Shown in pieces: positions 52,152-61,036 of a stretch of DNA of 64,000 bases (within the stretch, counting starts at the first letter, position 1; each line of letters starts with the position of its first letter). The stretch is from contig NZ_JACCHP010000017.1 in the NCBI RefSeq assembly GCF_016031625.1, forward strand, positions 62,001-126,000, read 5' to 3'. The stretch is from Bradyrhizobium agreste (GTDB taxonomy: Bacteria > Pseudomonadota > Alphaproteobacteria > Rhizobiales > Xanthobacteraceae). The notes below the pieces were generated by a model. That model ran no database searches and was not told where the DNA came from. It was given only the letters and a program-made list of their open reading frames with translations. Made by a program: the position numbers and the translations under genes.

Positions 52152-53525
52152 ATGAACAGCGACATCTCTTTTCCATCACATCGTGAAAACCGGTTTTATC
52201 AAGGGATGGCTGCGACCTTCGTCGCCAACGCCCTTCAGGCGGTCAATTTTCTTGGCGATCGATTCCTCAGACAATCGCATCATTCGTTGTCGGCCATCGA
52301 GGACCTCTATCGGCACTCGATGGACAGTGCCTTTTCCGTGACCGAGGCCTTCCTCGTCACGGGCGCGCCGCACGCCTCCGCCTATTACCCTCGCGACTTC
52401 GCCTGGTTCTATCCCGACGTGCTCGATCCCGAGACGATCATGGACTCGCAGGACGCGGTGCGGCGGGTGCGCCTGCTCGAGAAGAGCGTGCGCCTGCTGC
52501 TGGAGGCGGTTCGCGCCGACGTGGTCACCACGACCATTGTCCCGGCGGGACGGGGTCGGTACCTCGGCGTGAACTATTTCTCGCGGCCCTCGGATACGCT
52601 GCTCGGCATTCTCGCCGGCCTTCATCAGATGATCTCTGCCGAGGAGAGGGCATCGCCCTATGTGGCAATGTCACAATGCGCGCATGCAGGCCGCTTGTTG
52701 CTGGCGGAATATGGCGGAGACCTCAAGCGGGCCATTTTGCAGCTCGCAGGCGAACTCGAGCCGTTCAACGAGGACGACACTAGATACCTGCTTTGCGATC
52801 TCCATGCCCCCCGTTCCGCCGCAACAGACACCCGCGCCGAACGGCGGCGCTTCGTGACCAATGCGTCCGTTTACACGACCTTCGTATGGGGCGTGCAGCT
52901 CGGGATCGTCGACGAGAACGAGCTGAAACGGCTGCTCGGGCGCGACCTCGCGCAGTACAAGAGAGACCTGCTCCGCCTCTTCGGCAAAGACGGCTATATC
53001 AGGCATTCCCTGGACGGTCCGGCGGGGACGCCCGCCTCCTCGGTCGCGCTGGATTTCGTCGGCGTGCATCGCGGATTTTGGGATCTGGGCGAGGCGAGCG
53101 AACGAGCCCTGTTTGCCGCGACGACGGATCTGATCATCGCCGAGCCACGGTTTCGCATACCGAGCACGTTCCACTTCCTGGTCTCTGCGGACAACCCGCG
53201 GACCAAGATGATCCACAAGATTGCAGCTCCCGCCTATCAGGGGCGCTCCTCCTGGCCGACGTTCAACGTCGAATTTGCCGACCGCATGCTGGATTATGAC
53301 GAGTTCTCGGGTGGCGATACCTATCGGGCCTGCGCGCAAGGAATCCTGAAGGACATTCGCGCCGCGACCGAACTCCACGGCGGCTATCAGGAGCTGATCT
53401 CGGAGCAAGGTCTGAAGTATCGCACCTGGGCCTACAAGGGAGCCGTGGCCCACTCGTGGTTTCCGCGCTTCCTGTCGGTCTGGAGGAGGGCCTACGGCAC
53501 GCCGCTCCTCAAGTGGAATGACTGA
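52152..53525 (+). CDS. Putative six-hairpin (alpha/alpha-barrel) glycosidase-like protein
   Basis: A 457-aa cytosolic protein starting MNSDISFPSHRENRFYQGMA. Helix-rich, with segments reminiscent of alpha/alpha-barrel glycoside hydrolases (SAYYPRDFAWFYPDVLDPET, GRGRYLGVNYFSRPSDTLLG, a late WAYKGAVAHSWFPRFLSVWR). No catalytic motif is certain, and the family is not identified. It lies downstream of the allantoate amidohydrolase gene by 107 bases, but no link to purine metabolism is evident. It converges with the formamidase gene. Confidence 0.55.
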   Translation: MNSDISFPSHRENRFYQGMAATFVANALQAVNFLGDRFLRQSHHSLSAIEDLYRHSMDSAFSVTEAFLVTGAPHASAYYPRDFAWFYPDVLDPETIMDSQDAVRRVRLLEKSVRLLLEAVRADVVTTTIVPAGRGRYLGVNYFSRPSDTLLGILAGLHQMISAEERASPYVAMSQCAHAGRLLLAEYGGDLKRAILQLAGELEPFNEDDTRYLLCDLHAPRSAATDTRAERRRFVTNASVYTTFVWGVQLGIVDENELKRLLGRDLAQYKRDLLRLFGKDGYIRHSLDGPAGTPASSVALDFVGVHRGFWDLGEASERALFAATTDLIIAEPRFRIPSTFHFLVSADNPRTKMIHKIAAPAYQGRSSWPTFNVEFADRMLDYDEFSGGDTYRACAQGILKDIRAATELHGGYQELISEQGLKYRTWAYKGAVAHSWFPRFLSVWRRAYGTPLLKWND

Positions 53526-53688
53526 TCCGCGAACCGCGATCCCGCCGTCACTTCGACCACATCGCCGCCCTCCAGCACCTTCGTCGCCATGGCGCGGTCG
53601 AGATCGTCTTCCCAGGCCGCGACCACGACGGCTGCGACGCAATTGCGACGAGGTTGCCGAGCGCGCGGGCCACAGTGCCAGATTGTCG

Positions 53689-53708
53689 CGGTTTCGCCGG
53701 AGAAACCG
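53689..53708. terminator. Weak hairpin between convergent genes
   Basis: A 7-bp stem CGGTTTC/GAAACCG with a 6-base loop, directly after the minus-strand formamidase stop. There is no T-run. The rest of 53526-53688 shows no gene. Confidence 0.3.
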
Positions 53709-53710
53709 GG

Positions 53711-54724
53711 TTATTCCGCCGCCTTCGCCGTCTTGCCGAACATCCGCGTCGGGGCCGGGAAGTCGCACGAGGTGCCGTCGGTGACCTTGACCTGGTCTTC
53801 CCATGGCAGTCGGAAGGTGCCGGCGACCATATCCTGCATGAAGGTGTAGGGGCAGTCCATCGCGCCTCCCTTCACCGCGACATAGCCGCGGTGCCAGAGC
53901 TGGTAGATGTTGTTTTCGACGCCCCAGTTGATGCGGGCTTCGCGCACGAGATCCGGCCGGACCTCTGCGGTGATGATCTCGTCGGCACGACCGGTCGTGC
54001 CATGCGCCAGCACGGTGCCGTCGAAATTGACGATCATGCCTTCGCCCATGGAATCGAAGGAGCCGTCCGAGCCGCACATGCAGACATTCGCGGTGACCAT
54101 CAGGTTCTGGAACGAGTTGGCTTGGTTGGTGAAGCGCCAGGCGTCGCGGATCGGCGCGGTGTAGCCGGCGGTGCGGATCATGATCTCCGCGCCCTTATAG
54201 GCGCATTCTCGCGCCATCTCCGGGAACATGCCGTCATGGCAGATGATCAGCGCGATCTTCGCGCCTCTCGGCCCCTCGACCACGGGAATGCCGATATCGC
54301 CGGGCTCCCAGGGCTCGACTGGAATCCAGGGATGGAGTTTTCGATAGTAGAGCTTGATCTCGCCATGGTCGTCGATGATCAGGCCGGAATTGTAGGGATT
54401 GCCGTGCGGGTTGAACTCCATGATGGAGAAGCAGCCCCAGATCTTGTTGTCGACACAGGCCTGCTTGAAGGCCGCGACCTCCGGTCCGTCAAGCCGACAC
54501 ATGATCTCCGGATTGGTGTCCATCGAGAGGCCGTGCAGCGAGTATTCGGGGAAGACCACCAGATCCATGGTGGAGAGATTGCGGCGGGCCTTGCCGACCA
54601 TCCAGACGATGCGCTCGGTCTGCCTGGCGAGATCGGCGCGCGTCACGACGTTCGGCAGCTGCAATTGAACCAGTCCGATGACCACGCCCTCAGGCGATTT
54701 GTTCAGCCCGCCAAGTCCGTTCAT
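53711..54724 (-). CDS. amiF: Formamidase
   Basis: A 337-aa nitrilase-superfamily amidase that hydrolyses formamide to formate and ammonia. The start MNGLGGLNKSPEGVVIGLVQ (54724) is the AmiF N-terminus. Catalytic triad in place: Glu60 (VVFPEYSLHGL), Lys129 (YYRKLHPWIPVEPW) and Cys162 (ICHDGMFPEMAR). Length equals that of known formamidases (about 334-340 aa). It is divergent from the TetR regulator gene 216 bases away, so it may share that control. Confidence 0.9.
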   Translation of the reverse strand: MNGLGGLNKSPEGVVIGLVQLQLPNVVTRADLARQTERIVWMVGKARRNLSTMDLVVFPEYSLHGLSMDTNPEIMCRLDGPEVAAFKQACVDNKIWGCFSIMEFNPHGNPYNSGLIIDDHGEIKLYYRKLHPWIPVEPWEPGDIGIPVVEGPRGAKIALIICHDGMFPEMARECAYKGAEIMIRTAGYTAPIRDAWRFTNQANSFQNLMVTANVCMCGSDGSFDSMGEGMIVNFDGTVLAHGTTGRADEIITAEVRPDLVREARINWGVENNIYQLWHRGYVAVKGGAMDCPYTFMQDMVAGTFRLPWEDQVKVTDGTSCDFPAPTRMFGKTAKAAE

Positions 54725-54940
54725 GGTCTGCTCCTTGCTGCCCGCGCCGTTGCCCGCAGTTCTTGCTAGAGCAAATCCGATTTTGGCGGTGCGCAAAAGT
54801 CCATTTTTCAGGCGGCCGGCGATCGGCCGTGCCCGGGTTGGCCGCCGGCGTCCGGGAAAACGCAGGCGCCTATTGTTGCAGCGCTGCGTGCCTCAAGTCT
54901 CGGCTTGACCGTCCAAATCAACCGGTGTCAGACTTATGAC

Positions 54941-55603
54941 ATGAGTACAGCCGTACGACATGACGCAAGCCTGCGTGATGAATATGCCGAGATGACGCGG
55001 CAGCGCATCGTTGCGGCGTTTGTCGAGGCTCTGGAGGACGAGGCAGCCGACGACATCTCCATGGCCGCGGTGGCCAAGCGTGCGAAGGTGGCCGAGCGAA
55101 CCATCTATCGGCACTTCAAGTCCCGTGCGGAGCTGTTTGCGGCGGCCGGCGAATGGATCGAGAACAACGTCTTCAGCTACATTCCCTTCACCTCGCCCGA
55201 CGAGCTGCCGGAGATCTTCCGCAAGCTATGCAAGCGGTTCGACCGGCATCCGCATCTGGCGCGCGCGATCGCGATGACGCGGGCAGGCCGGCGGGTGCGT
55301 GCCGGCTTCAGGCGGCACCTGATAGAGCAGCATCGCAAGGCGATGGCGCCGCTGGTGCGGCATCTCCCTGCGAAGGAGGTCCGCCAGGCGGAGGCGCTCG
55401 CGTCCTATCTCAACAACGTGCTGGCTTGGAATGCGATGCGTGAGGATTTCGGCATGTCCAGCGCCGAAATCGCCGACGCGATCGAGTGGGCGCTCACGAC
55501 CCTTTTGAAGGATGTCCGGCGGCGCGATGCCGCGGCCGCTGCGCGCGGCAAGGCCGTCAAGTCACCACGGAAGCGGACCGCGGCTGCGAAAGTATCGGCA
55601 TAG
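54941..55603 (+). CDS. TetR-family transcriptional regulator
   Basis: A 220-aa regulator. The N-terminal helix-turn-helix is clear (MTRQRIVAAFVEALEDEAAD, then ISMAAVAKRAKVAERTIYRH and FKSRAELF); the C-terminal ligand domain (about 70-195) is variable. A basic tail (KSPRKRTAAAKVSA) ends the protein. The start at 54941 follows homologs. It is 13 bases upstream of the adenine deaminase gene and divergent from formamidase, so it probably controls the purine deaminase/permease operon in answer to a purine or amide ligand; this is inference. Confidence 0.87.
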   Translation: MSTAVRHDASLRDEYAEMTRQRIVAAFVEALEDEAADDISMAAVAKRAKVAERTIYRHFKSRAELFAAAGEWIENNVFSYIPFTSPDELPEIFRKLCKRFDRHPHLARAIAMTRAGRRVRAGFRRHLIEQHRKAMAPLVRHLPAKEVRQAEALASYLNNVLAWNAMREDFGMSSAEIADAIEWALTTLLKDVRRRDAAAAARGKAVKSPRKRTAAAKVSA

Positions 55604-55616
55604 AGCGAGGCAGGCC

Positions 55617-57482
55617 ATGAGTGCGATCCCCGACGACCTCCTGATCAATGCGCCCGATGAGGTCCGCATTCGCCAGGACCTGGTGCTGACGGCGCTCGGT
55701 CGGCGCCCGGCCGATCGTTCGTTGCGGGTCGGCAAATTGCTCGACGTGCACAGCCGCATCTGGAGCGAAGACCAGGAGATAGTCTTCAAGGGCCGGCGTA
55801 TCGCGTGGGTGGGGCCGGCCGGAAGCTATCCCGGCGAGGTCCGCGAGCGTGTGCATCGGCCGGATCTTGCCGCCGTGCCCGGCTTCGGTGAGGTGCACAA
55901 GCATATCGAAAGCTCGCATCTGACGCCGGAATGGGAAGCGGCGCTGGTGCTGCCGCACGGCAATACCTGGACCTGCGAGGCGAGCCACGAATTCTCCAAC
56001 GTCAATGGTGCGCGCAATCTCGAATTCTGGTTCGAGGCACGCCGTCGCGGCTCGCCGCTGAAGATATTTCCGCAACCCGGCTCGGCTGTGCCGCCGACCG
56101 CATATGAGTGGGGTGGCGGCTGGTATGGCCGCGATGAGCAGGCGCGCTTCATGAGCGAAAGCCTGATGGTCACCGGCCTCGACGAGGTCATGGATTGGCC
56201 GGCAGTGTGGAATCCGGACAACCCGTCCTACAAGCGGCTCTGGGGCATGATCGAGGCGACCTTTGCTGCGCGCGGCGTCGTCGAGGGCCACGCGTCGGGC
56301 CTGCGGGATCTGCCCTCCATCAACGCCTTTGCCGCGGCCGGACTCGCGTCCGACCACGAGGTGCAGACGCCCGAGGAAACCTGGGACAAGCTCACGCGCG
56401 GCCTGTTTGTCGAGCTGCGCGTCTACGCCATGGACGAGATCGTCAAATGGTTGCTCGCGAAGGGCTTGCAGGATTGGTCGCAGATCGCGTTCACCACCGA
56501 TGACCGCAGTGCCAGCCACACGCTCGAACTCGGCGCCAGCGATCATAATGCGCGGGTCGCGATCGAGGCCGGCCTTGCGCCGGAAATCGCGATCCAGTGT
56601 CTCACCATCAATCCGGCGCGGCACATGCGCCTCACGCCGTTCGTCGGCAGTCTGGCGCCGGGGCGCTTCGGCGATGTCGTGCTGCTGTCCGATGTTGACA
56701 AGCTTACGATCGCTGAAGTGTGGGCCGATGGCGCGCAGGTTTCCGAGGGCACGCGCTATCTCGGCCAAGTGCCCAAGATCGAATGGCCGGAATGGGCGAC
56801 CAAGACCGTCAATATCAAGCGCACGATCAAGCCTGAGGATTTCGAGCTGCGGGCCGAGGCAGGGCGGGCCACGATGAAAGCGGCGGTGATCCGCCCGTTC
56901 CATTGGCATCCTGAGTTCTACACGCTCGACCTGCCGGTGCGTGACGGGGCGGTGCAGCGCGACGAGAGCGAGGCCATCACAAAATTTGCCATCGTCGACC
57001 GTTTCTCCGGCGACGGGCGCGTCGCCAAGATGTTCTGGCGCGGCTGTGGCCCGCGTACGCCGGAGACGGCGCTCGCCTGCTCGGTAGCGCATGACAAGCA
57101 CAATCTCTGGGTGGTCGGCTCGTGCGACGCGGCGATGGCAAAGGCGGTGAACGCGCTGGTCGAACTTCAAGGCGGATGGGCGCTGGTGCGCGAAGGCGAG
57201 CTCGTCGCCACCGTGCGGTTCGAGGTCGGCGGGCTGATGAGCTGTCGCTCGGCGCAAGCGCTCGATGCCGAGATGCAGGCGCTCTACGCAGAAGGCCGCA
57301 AAGTCGACTGGATGTACGAGCCGACGTTCCGGCCGCGCTGGTATCCGGGCTTCCCGGAACGGCTGATGTTTGCAACGCTGACCTGCGCGCCCTGGAGCTG
57401 GGTGCTCGTAGCGCCGTGCGAGCAGGCACCGCTCGGTTTCATCAACGTGCAGACGGGCGAAGCACACCCGGTGGTCTGGTAG
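55617..57482 (+). CDS. ade: Adenine deaminase family amidohydrolase
   Basis: A 621-aa amidohydrolase of the Ade type, which converts adenine to hypoxanthine. Layout: N-terminal composite domain (GRRPADRSLRVGKLLDVHSR), metal motif region (AAVPGFGEVHKHIESSHLTP), HASGLRDL, then AFTTDDRSASHTLELGASDH with the metal Asp, and a C-terminal adenine-deaminase domain (AITKFAIVDRFSGDGRVAKM, VGGLMSCRSAQALDAEMQAL). The first metal motif reads EVHKHIE rather than the usual DxHxHIE. It sits between the TetR gene and the purine permease gene (11 bases on), matching uptake and deamination of adenine. Confidence 0.83.
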   Translation: MSAIPDDLLINAPDEVRIRQDLVLTALGRRPADRSLRVGKLLDVHSRIWSEDQEIVFKGRRIAWVGPAGSYPGEVRERVHRPDLAAVPGFGEVHKHIESSHLTPEWEAALVLPHGNTWTCEASHEFSNVNGARNLEFWFEARRRGSPLKIFPQPGSAVPPTAYEWGGGWYGRDEQARFMSESLMVTGLDEVMDWPAVWNPDNPSYKRLWGMIEATFAARGVVEGHASGLRDLPSINAFAAAGLASDHEVQTPEETWDKLTRGLFVELRVYAMDEIVKWLLAKGLQDWSQIAFTTDDRSASHTLELGASDHNARVAIEAGLAPEIAIQCLTINPARHMRLTPFVGSLAPGRFGDVVLLSDVDKLTIAEVWADGAQVSEGTRYLGQVPKIEWPEWATKTVNIKRTIKPEDFELRAEAGRATMKAAVIRPFHWHPEFYTLDLPVRDGAVQRDESEAITKFAIVDRFSGDGRVAKMFWRGCGPRTPETALACSVAHDKHNLWVVGSCDAAMAKAVNALVELQGGWALVREGELVATVRFEVGGLMSCRSAQALDAEMQALYAEGRKVDWMYEPTFRPRWYPGFPERLMFATLTCAPWSWVLVAPCEQAPLGFINVQTGEAHPVVW

Positions 57483-57493
57483 GGGGGACAGGA

Positions 57494-58876
57494 ATGAACG
57501 AGATGACGAAGCCGCAAGCCGCCCCCGCACAGCCGGCGGCCGCGAAGCTGCTCGATCGCGCCTTTCGCCTCACCGAACGTGGCACGAGCGTCGGGCGCGA
57601 GATGATGGCCGGAGCGACCACGTTTGCGGCAATGGCCTATATCATCGCCGTGAACCCCGCGATCATGTCCAACGCCGGAATGGATCGTGCCGATCTCGTC
57701 AGCGCTACGGCGCTGGCAGCGATCTTCGGCTCGGTGGTGATGGGCTTGTGGGCCAATCTGCCGCTCGCCGTGGCGCCCGCGATGGGTTCGAACATCATCT
57801 TCACCTATGTCATCGTCAAGCAGATGGGCATGCCCTGGCAGGGCGCGCTTGCCATGGTCGCCTTCACCGGCGTGCTATTCCTGATCCTCAGCCTGTCGAA
57901 ACTGCGGGAGAAGGTCGCGAAGGATGTACCCGAAGCGTTGAAGATCGGCATCCAGGCGGCAGTCGGCACCCTCATCGTCTTTATTGCACTACGAGGCGCG
58001 GGATTCGTGATCCAGAATCCGTCGACCTACATCGCCATGGGATCCCTGCGCAGCCCGCCTGTGCTGCTGACGCTGTTCGGCCTCCTGCTCACGCCCGTGC
58101 TGGTGGCGCGCCGGGTCCCAGCGGCGCTGATCCTGTCGATCGTGATATTGACGCTGATCGGCTTCTTCGTTCCGGGCGCCAACGGCAAGATGGTGACGTC
58201 CATGCCATCGGCGATCCTGTCGTGGCCGCGCTGGCCGACCAGCACTTTCATGGCGCTCGACGTCGGCTATCTCTTCAGCCATTTCATCGTGGCGCTGCCG
58301 CTGCTGTTCTATTTCCTGTGCGCCGAATTCTTTTCGACGCTGGGCACGCTGATCGGCGTGACGGGCGCTGCCAACTTACGCAAGCCCGATGGCTCGATCC
58401 CGAACGCCACCGCGGCCTTCGCGACCGACGCGACGGCTTCGATCGTGGGGCCGCTGCTAAGGACCTCCGTCGTCACGGCTTACATCGAATCCATCACCGG
58501 TGTGCAGGCCGGCGGTCGCACCGGCCTGACCTCGCTGACCGTTGCGGGATTCTTCTGTCTCGCACTGTTCTTGTGGCCGATCTTTGTCATCATTCCGCCG
58601 CAAGCGACCGCGCCCGCGCTGGTGCTGGTCGGCGTGCTGATGATGCAAGGGCTTGCCCGCATCGACATGACGGATATCGTCAATGCGGTTCCGATCGTGC
58701 TGACGTTGCTCGTGACCGTGCTGACCAACAATCTCATCAACGGAATGGCCCTGGGCACGTTGAGCTACATCGGGCTGGAAGTGTCAGTCGGCCGGCGGTC
58801 GCAGATTCCTGCGATGGTGTGGGGACTTGGCGCCGTGTTCGTCGCTTACGCAATTGTGATCGCACAGATCTTTTGA
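57494..58876 (+). CDS. NCS2/AzgA-type purine permease
   Basis: A 460-aa inner-membrane permease with about 12-14 helices. AzgA hallmarks: MMAGATTFAAMAYIIAVNPA, PAMGSNIIFTYVIVKQMGMP, QAAVGTLIVFIALRGAGFVI and ESITGVQAGGRTGLTSLTVA. These transporters import adenine, guanine or hypoxanthine by proton symport. GGA lies before the ATG, 11 bases after the adenine deaminase stop, so both are in one operon under the TetR gene. Confidence 0.9.
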   Translation: MNEMTKPQAAPAQPAAAKLLDRAFRLTERGTSVGREMMAGATTFAAMAYIIAVNPAIMSNAGMDRADLVSATALAAIFGSVVMGLWANLPLAVAPAMGSNIIFTYVIVKQMGMPWQGALAMVAFTGVLFLILSLSKLREKVAKDVPEALKIGIQAAVGTLIVFIALRGAGFVIQNPSTYIAMGSLRSPPVLLTLFGLLLTPVLVARRVPAALILSIVILTLIGFFVPGANGKMVTSMPSAILSWPRWPTSTFMALDVGYLFSHFIVALPLLFYFLCAEFFSTLGTLIGVTGAANLRKPDGSIPNATAAFATDATASIVGPLLRTSVVTAYIESITGVQAGGRTGLTSLTVAGFFCLALFLWPIFVIIPPQATAPALVLVGVLMMQGLARIDMTDIVNAVPIVLTLLVTVLTNNLINGMALGTLSYIGLEVSVGRRSQIPAMVWGLGAVFVAYAIVIAQIF

Positions 58877-58884
58877 CGTGTGCG

Positions 58885-59106
58885 TCAGGCCGCGAGGTCC
58901 AGCAACCTGCAAGATCCGCGCACCAACGCCTTGCGCCCGGCCGGCGTCATTGCAGGGACGCCGTCATCGATGAAGACAAGGCCGAGCTCGACCAGGCTCT
59001 TGACGACATAAGCCTTCGCGAGGCGACCGTTCGGCATCGGGTTGCGAAGCGCTTTCAGCGCTTCCCACTGGTCGGTTGAAAGATCGAAGTCGAAATCGTT
59101 GCTCAT
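58885..59106 (-). CDS. Small conserved hypothetical protein, 73 aa
   Basis: Starts MSNDFDFDLSTDQWEALKAL. The central part (RLAKAYVVKSLVELGLVFID followed by DGVPAMTPAGRKALVRG) looks like a winged-helix fragment (helix, strand, strand then TPAGRKAL), but no DNA-binding role is established. It converges on the purine permease gene with 8 bases between stops. Confidence 0.55.
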   Translation of the reverse strand: MSNDFDFDLSTDQWEALKALRNPMPNGRLAKAYVVKSLVELGLVFIDDGVPAMTPAGRKALVRGSCRLLDLAA

Positions 59107-59455
59107 GTTGCCTCAGGCGATCGTCCGGTTCGCGTGCCCCTGTTAGCGACACCGCATGAAGACCGTGCGACGACAATGAGTCGGGAATTCGGTCAGCCGT
59201 TTAGAACGTCTCTTCACAAATTGCGGCACTTCGTTGCATCACAAAAGTTAAGATCGTTCGCGTTCGAATATTGTCACGATCTCCGATCACTAATTGATGA
59301 TCCGGACTGGATGTTGCGGTGCGAACTGCCGCAGCGCACGGGAAGTATTGCTGTCCCATTCTGCGTCGCGATATGCACAGAAATCATGAGGCGAGAGGTT
59401 CAGGACTCTGTTACGTTGATTCGCTGGGAACGACTTCACGCGGCAGGTGGGGTGC
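59107..59455. other. 349-base intergenic region, AT-richer core
   Basis: No convincing gene. The part from about 59200 to 59420 is noticeably less GC-rich than its surroundings and ends in the ribosome-binding region of the following small gene. No repeat or hairpin stands out. Confidence 0.4.
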
Positions 59456-59632
59456 ATGAACAGGCTGGTGAAAATTCGCAGTCAGGAATTCCTTTGCCGA
59501 GAGCGCGCAGCGCTCGATTCGAAGCGCCGGCTGTTCTGGCTGGCGCAGGCGGAAGAATGGGAGCAGCGTGCGCTCGACGAAATCGCGCATCACTTTCGGG
59601 AGTGCAATCAGGCCGAGTTGAGCGCAGCCTGA
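59456..59632 (+). CDS. Small conserved hypothetical protein, 58 aa
   Basis: A short basic/acidic helical protein starting MNRLVKIRSQEFLCRERAAL, with KRRLFWLAQAEEWEQRALDE in the middle. Such peptides recur in Bradyrhizobium genomes without known function. ATG 59456 follows AGGTGGGG. It converges on the VWA gene. Confidence 0.5.
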   Translation: MNRLVKIRSQEFLCRERAALDSKRRLFWLAQAEEWEQRALDEIAHHFRECNQAELSAA

Positions 59633-59651
59633 CGGAGGTGGCTGCTATTGC

Positions 59652-61031
59652 CTATTGATAAGTCGCCACAATGTCGGAAACAGCGCGTTCGAGCTGTTGC
59701 GCGGTGGCGCATTGACGCACGACGCTGCAGAAAGTTGCGTAGCGCGGCATCTCGGAATCGCCAAAGCCCCAGGCGAGCCGCCCCTCGGGATTGAGCCAGA
59801 CCAGCCGCTTCGAGCGCTCGGAGATCCGGCGCAAAATGTCCGCGCGTGGGTCGAGATTGTTGCTGCGGGCATCGCCGAGCACAATCACCGTGGTCTGCGG
59901 CGTCAGCGTGCTCATGAACTCCTTCTCGAAATCGACCAGCGAAGAGCCGTAATCCGACGAGCCGAAACCGACCTTGGACATGATCTCGGACATCGCTTCC
60001 TCCGGCGACTTCGCCTCCAGGATCTCGCTGACCTCGATCAGGTGCGAAGAAAAGGCGAAGGAGCGGACGTCGTCGACCACCTCGTGCAGCGAGTGGATCA
60101 GCAGCAGGAAGAAGTCGGAGACTTGCGCAACAGAGCCCGAGACGTCGCACAGCGCAACGATCTTCGGCCGGTCGCGATGCTTGCGCTTCCATGCCGTGAG
60201 GAACGGCACGCCGCCCCAGGCCGCGTTGCGGCGGAGCGTGCGGCGAACGTCGAGATGGCCGCGGCGCTGGCGCTTGCGCGGCTTGGAATAGCGCTCGCGC
60301 AGCCGGCGCGCGATCTGGCGGATGAGGGCACGCATCTCGGCAACCTGGCGCCGCTCGATGCGGGCGAGCGGCGCGTTGCGCAGGATCTCGTTGCGGAGAT
60401 TTTCAGCTTCCTCGCGGGCATAGAGTGCAAGCCCCTGAGAGACCGTGTCGCGCACGGCTTCGCGCAAGGCGTCGAGGGCCGCGCGCAGGCGCTCGGCCAG
60501 TGGCGGGTTGGTCGCGGTCAGCCGGTCGAGATCGTCGCGCAGGCGCTGGAGGCCCATGGCGTCGAGGATGCGGCTGGAGAATATGCCGCGCTGGGTGGAG
60601 TAGCGGATGTCGGACAGGGAGGCCGCGCCGGAGGCGCTGGCAATCGCGGCCGCGATCGCGTTGCGATCTTGCGACAATAGCATCTGCGCCAAGGGACCGA
60701 GCGCCTGGGGAGGCTGACCCTCACCCGCCTCGCCCGCCGAGCCGGAGGAGGGCGGCTGATCGTCGCTTTGCGCAGCATCGTGTTCGTTGGCAGCTTCAGG
60801 CTGATCCTGTCGCGGTTCCGGCTGGCTGAAGAACAGATCAAAGCAGTCGCCGAGCGCCAGCTTCTCGTCTTGCGACTTCGCGAGCGTCAGCAGCAGCGCA
60901 TCGCGCAGCACGGCGCGGTCGGAGATGCCGACCTGCGCGACGGCGCGCATCGCATCGATGCTTTCGGCCGGCGAGACGTGAACACCGGCGCCGCGCGCCG
61001 CCCGAAAGAAGCGATGTAGATTTTCGCGCAT
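59652..61031 (-). CDS. VWA-domain (CoxE-like) protein
   Basis: A 459-aa cytosolic protein. The C-terminal von Willebrand factor A domain has a metal-ion-dependent adhesion site (VALCDVSGSVAQVSDFFLLL, later TVIVLGDARSNN). The N-terminal and middle parts are helical and highly charged (KPRKRQRRGHLDVRRTLRRN). Such proteins pair with MoxR ATPases and act in metalloenzyme maturation, as CoxE does with CoxD. ATG 61031 is used rather than an upstream TTG. The MoxR gene ends 5 bases upstream, so the pair is an operon. Confidence 0.88.
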   Translation of the reverse strand: MRENLHRFFRAARGAGVHVSPAESIDAMRAVAQVGISDRAVLRDALLLTLAKSQDEKLALGDCFDLFFSQPEPRQDQPEAANEHDAAQSDDQPPSSGSAGEAGEGQPPQALGPLAQMLLSQDRNAIAAAIASASGAASLSDIRYSTQRGIFSSRILDAMGLQRLRDDLDRLTATNPPLAERLRAALDALREAVRDTVSQGLALYAREEAENLRNEILRNAPLARIERRQVAEMRALIRQIARRLRERYSKPRKRQRRGHLDVRRTLRRNAAWGGVPFLTAWKRKHRDRPKIVALCDVSGSVAQVSDFFLLLIHSLHEVVDDVRSFAFSSHLIEVSEILEAKSPEEAMSEIMSKVGFGSSDYGSSLVDFEKEFMSTLTPQTTVIVLGDARSNNLDPRADILRRISERSKRLVWLNPEGRLAWGFGDSEMPRYATFCSVVRQCATAQQLERAVSDIVATYQ

Positions 61032-61036
61032 CGGCG

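Noticed and set aside
53526..53710. Possible minus-strand gene fragment (EDDLDRAMATKVLEGGDVVE) between convergent genes
   Set aside because: Too short, no start, no recognised family; may be chance.
59134..59658. 174-codon plus-strand frame overlapping the small 58-aa gene
   Set aside because: Its sequence lacks conserved features and its composition shifts along its length; the shorter gene in another frame has the better start signal.
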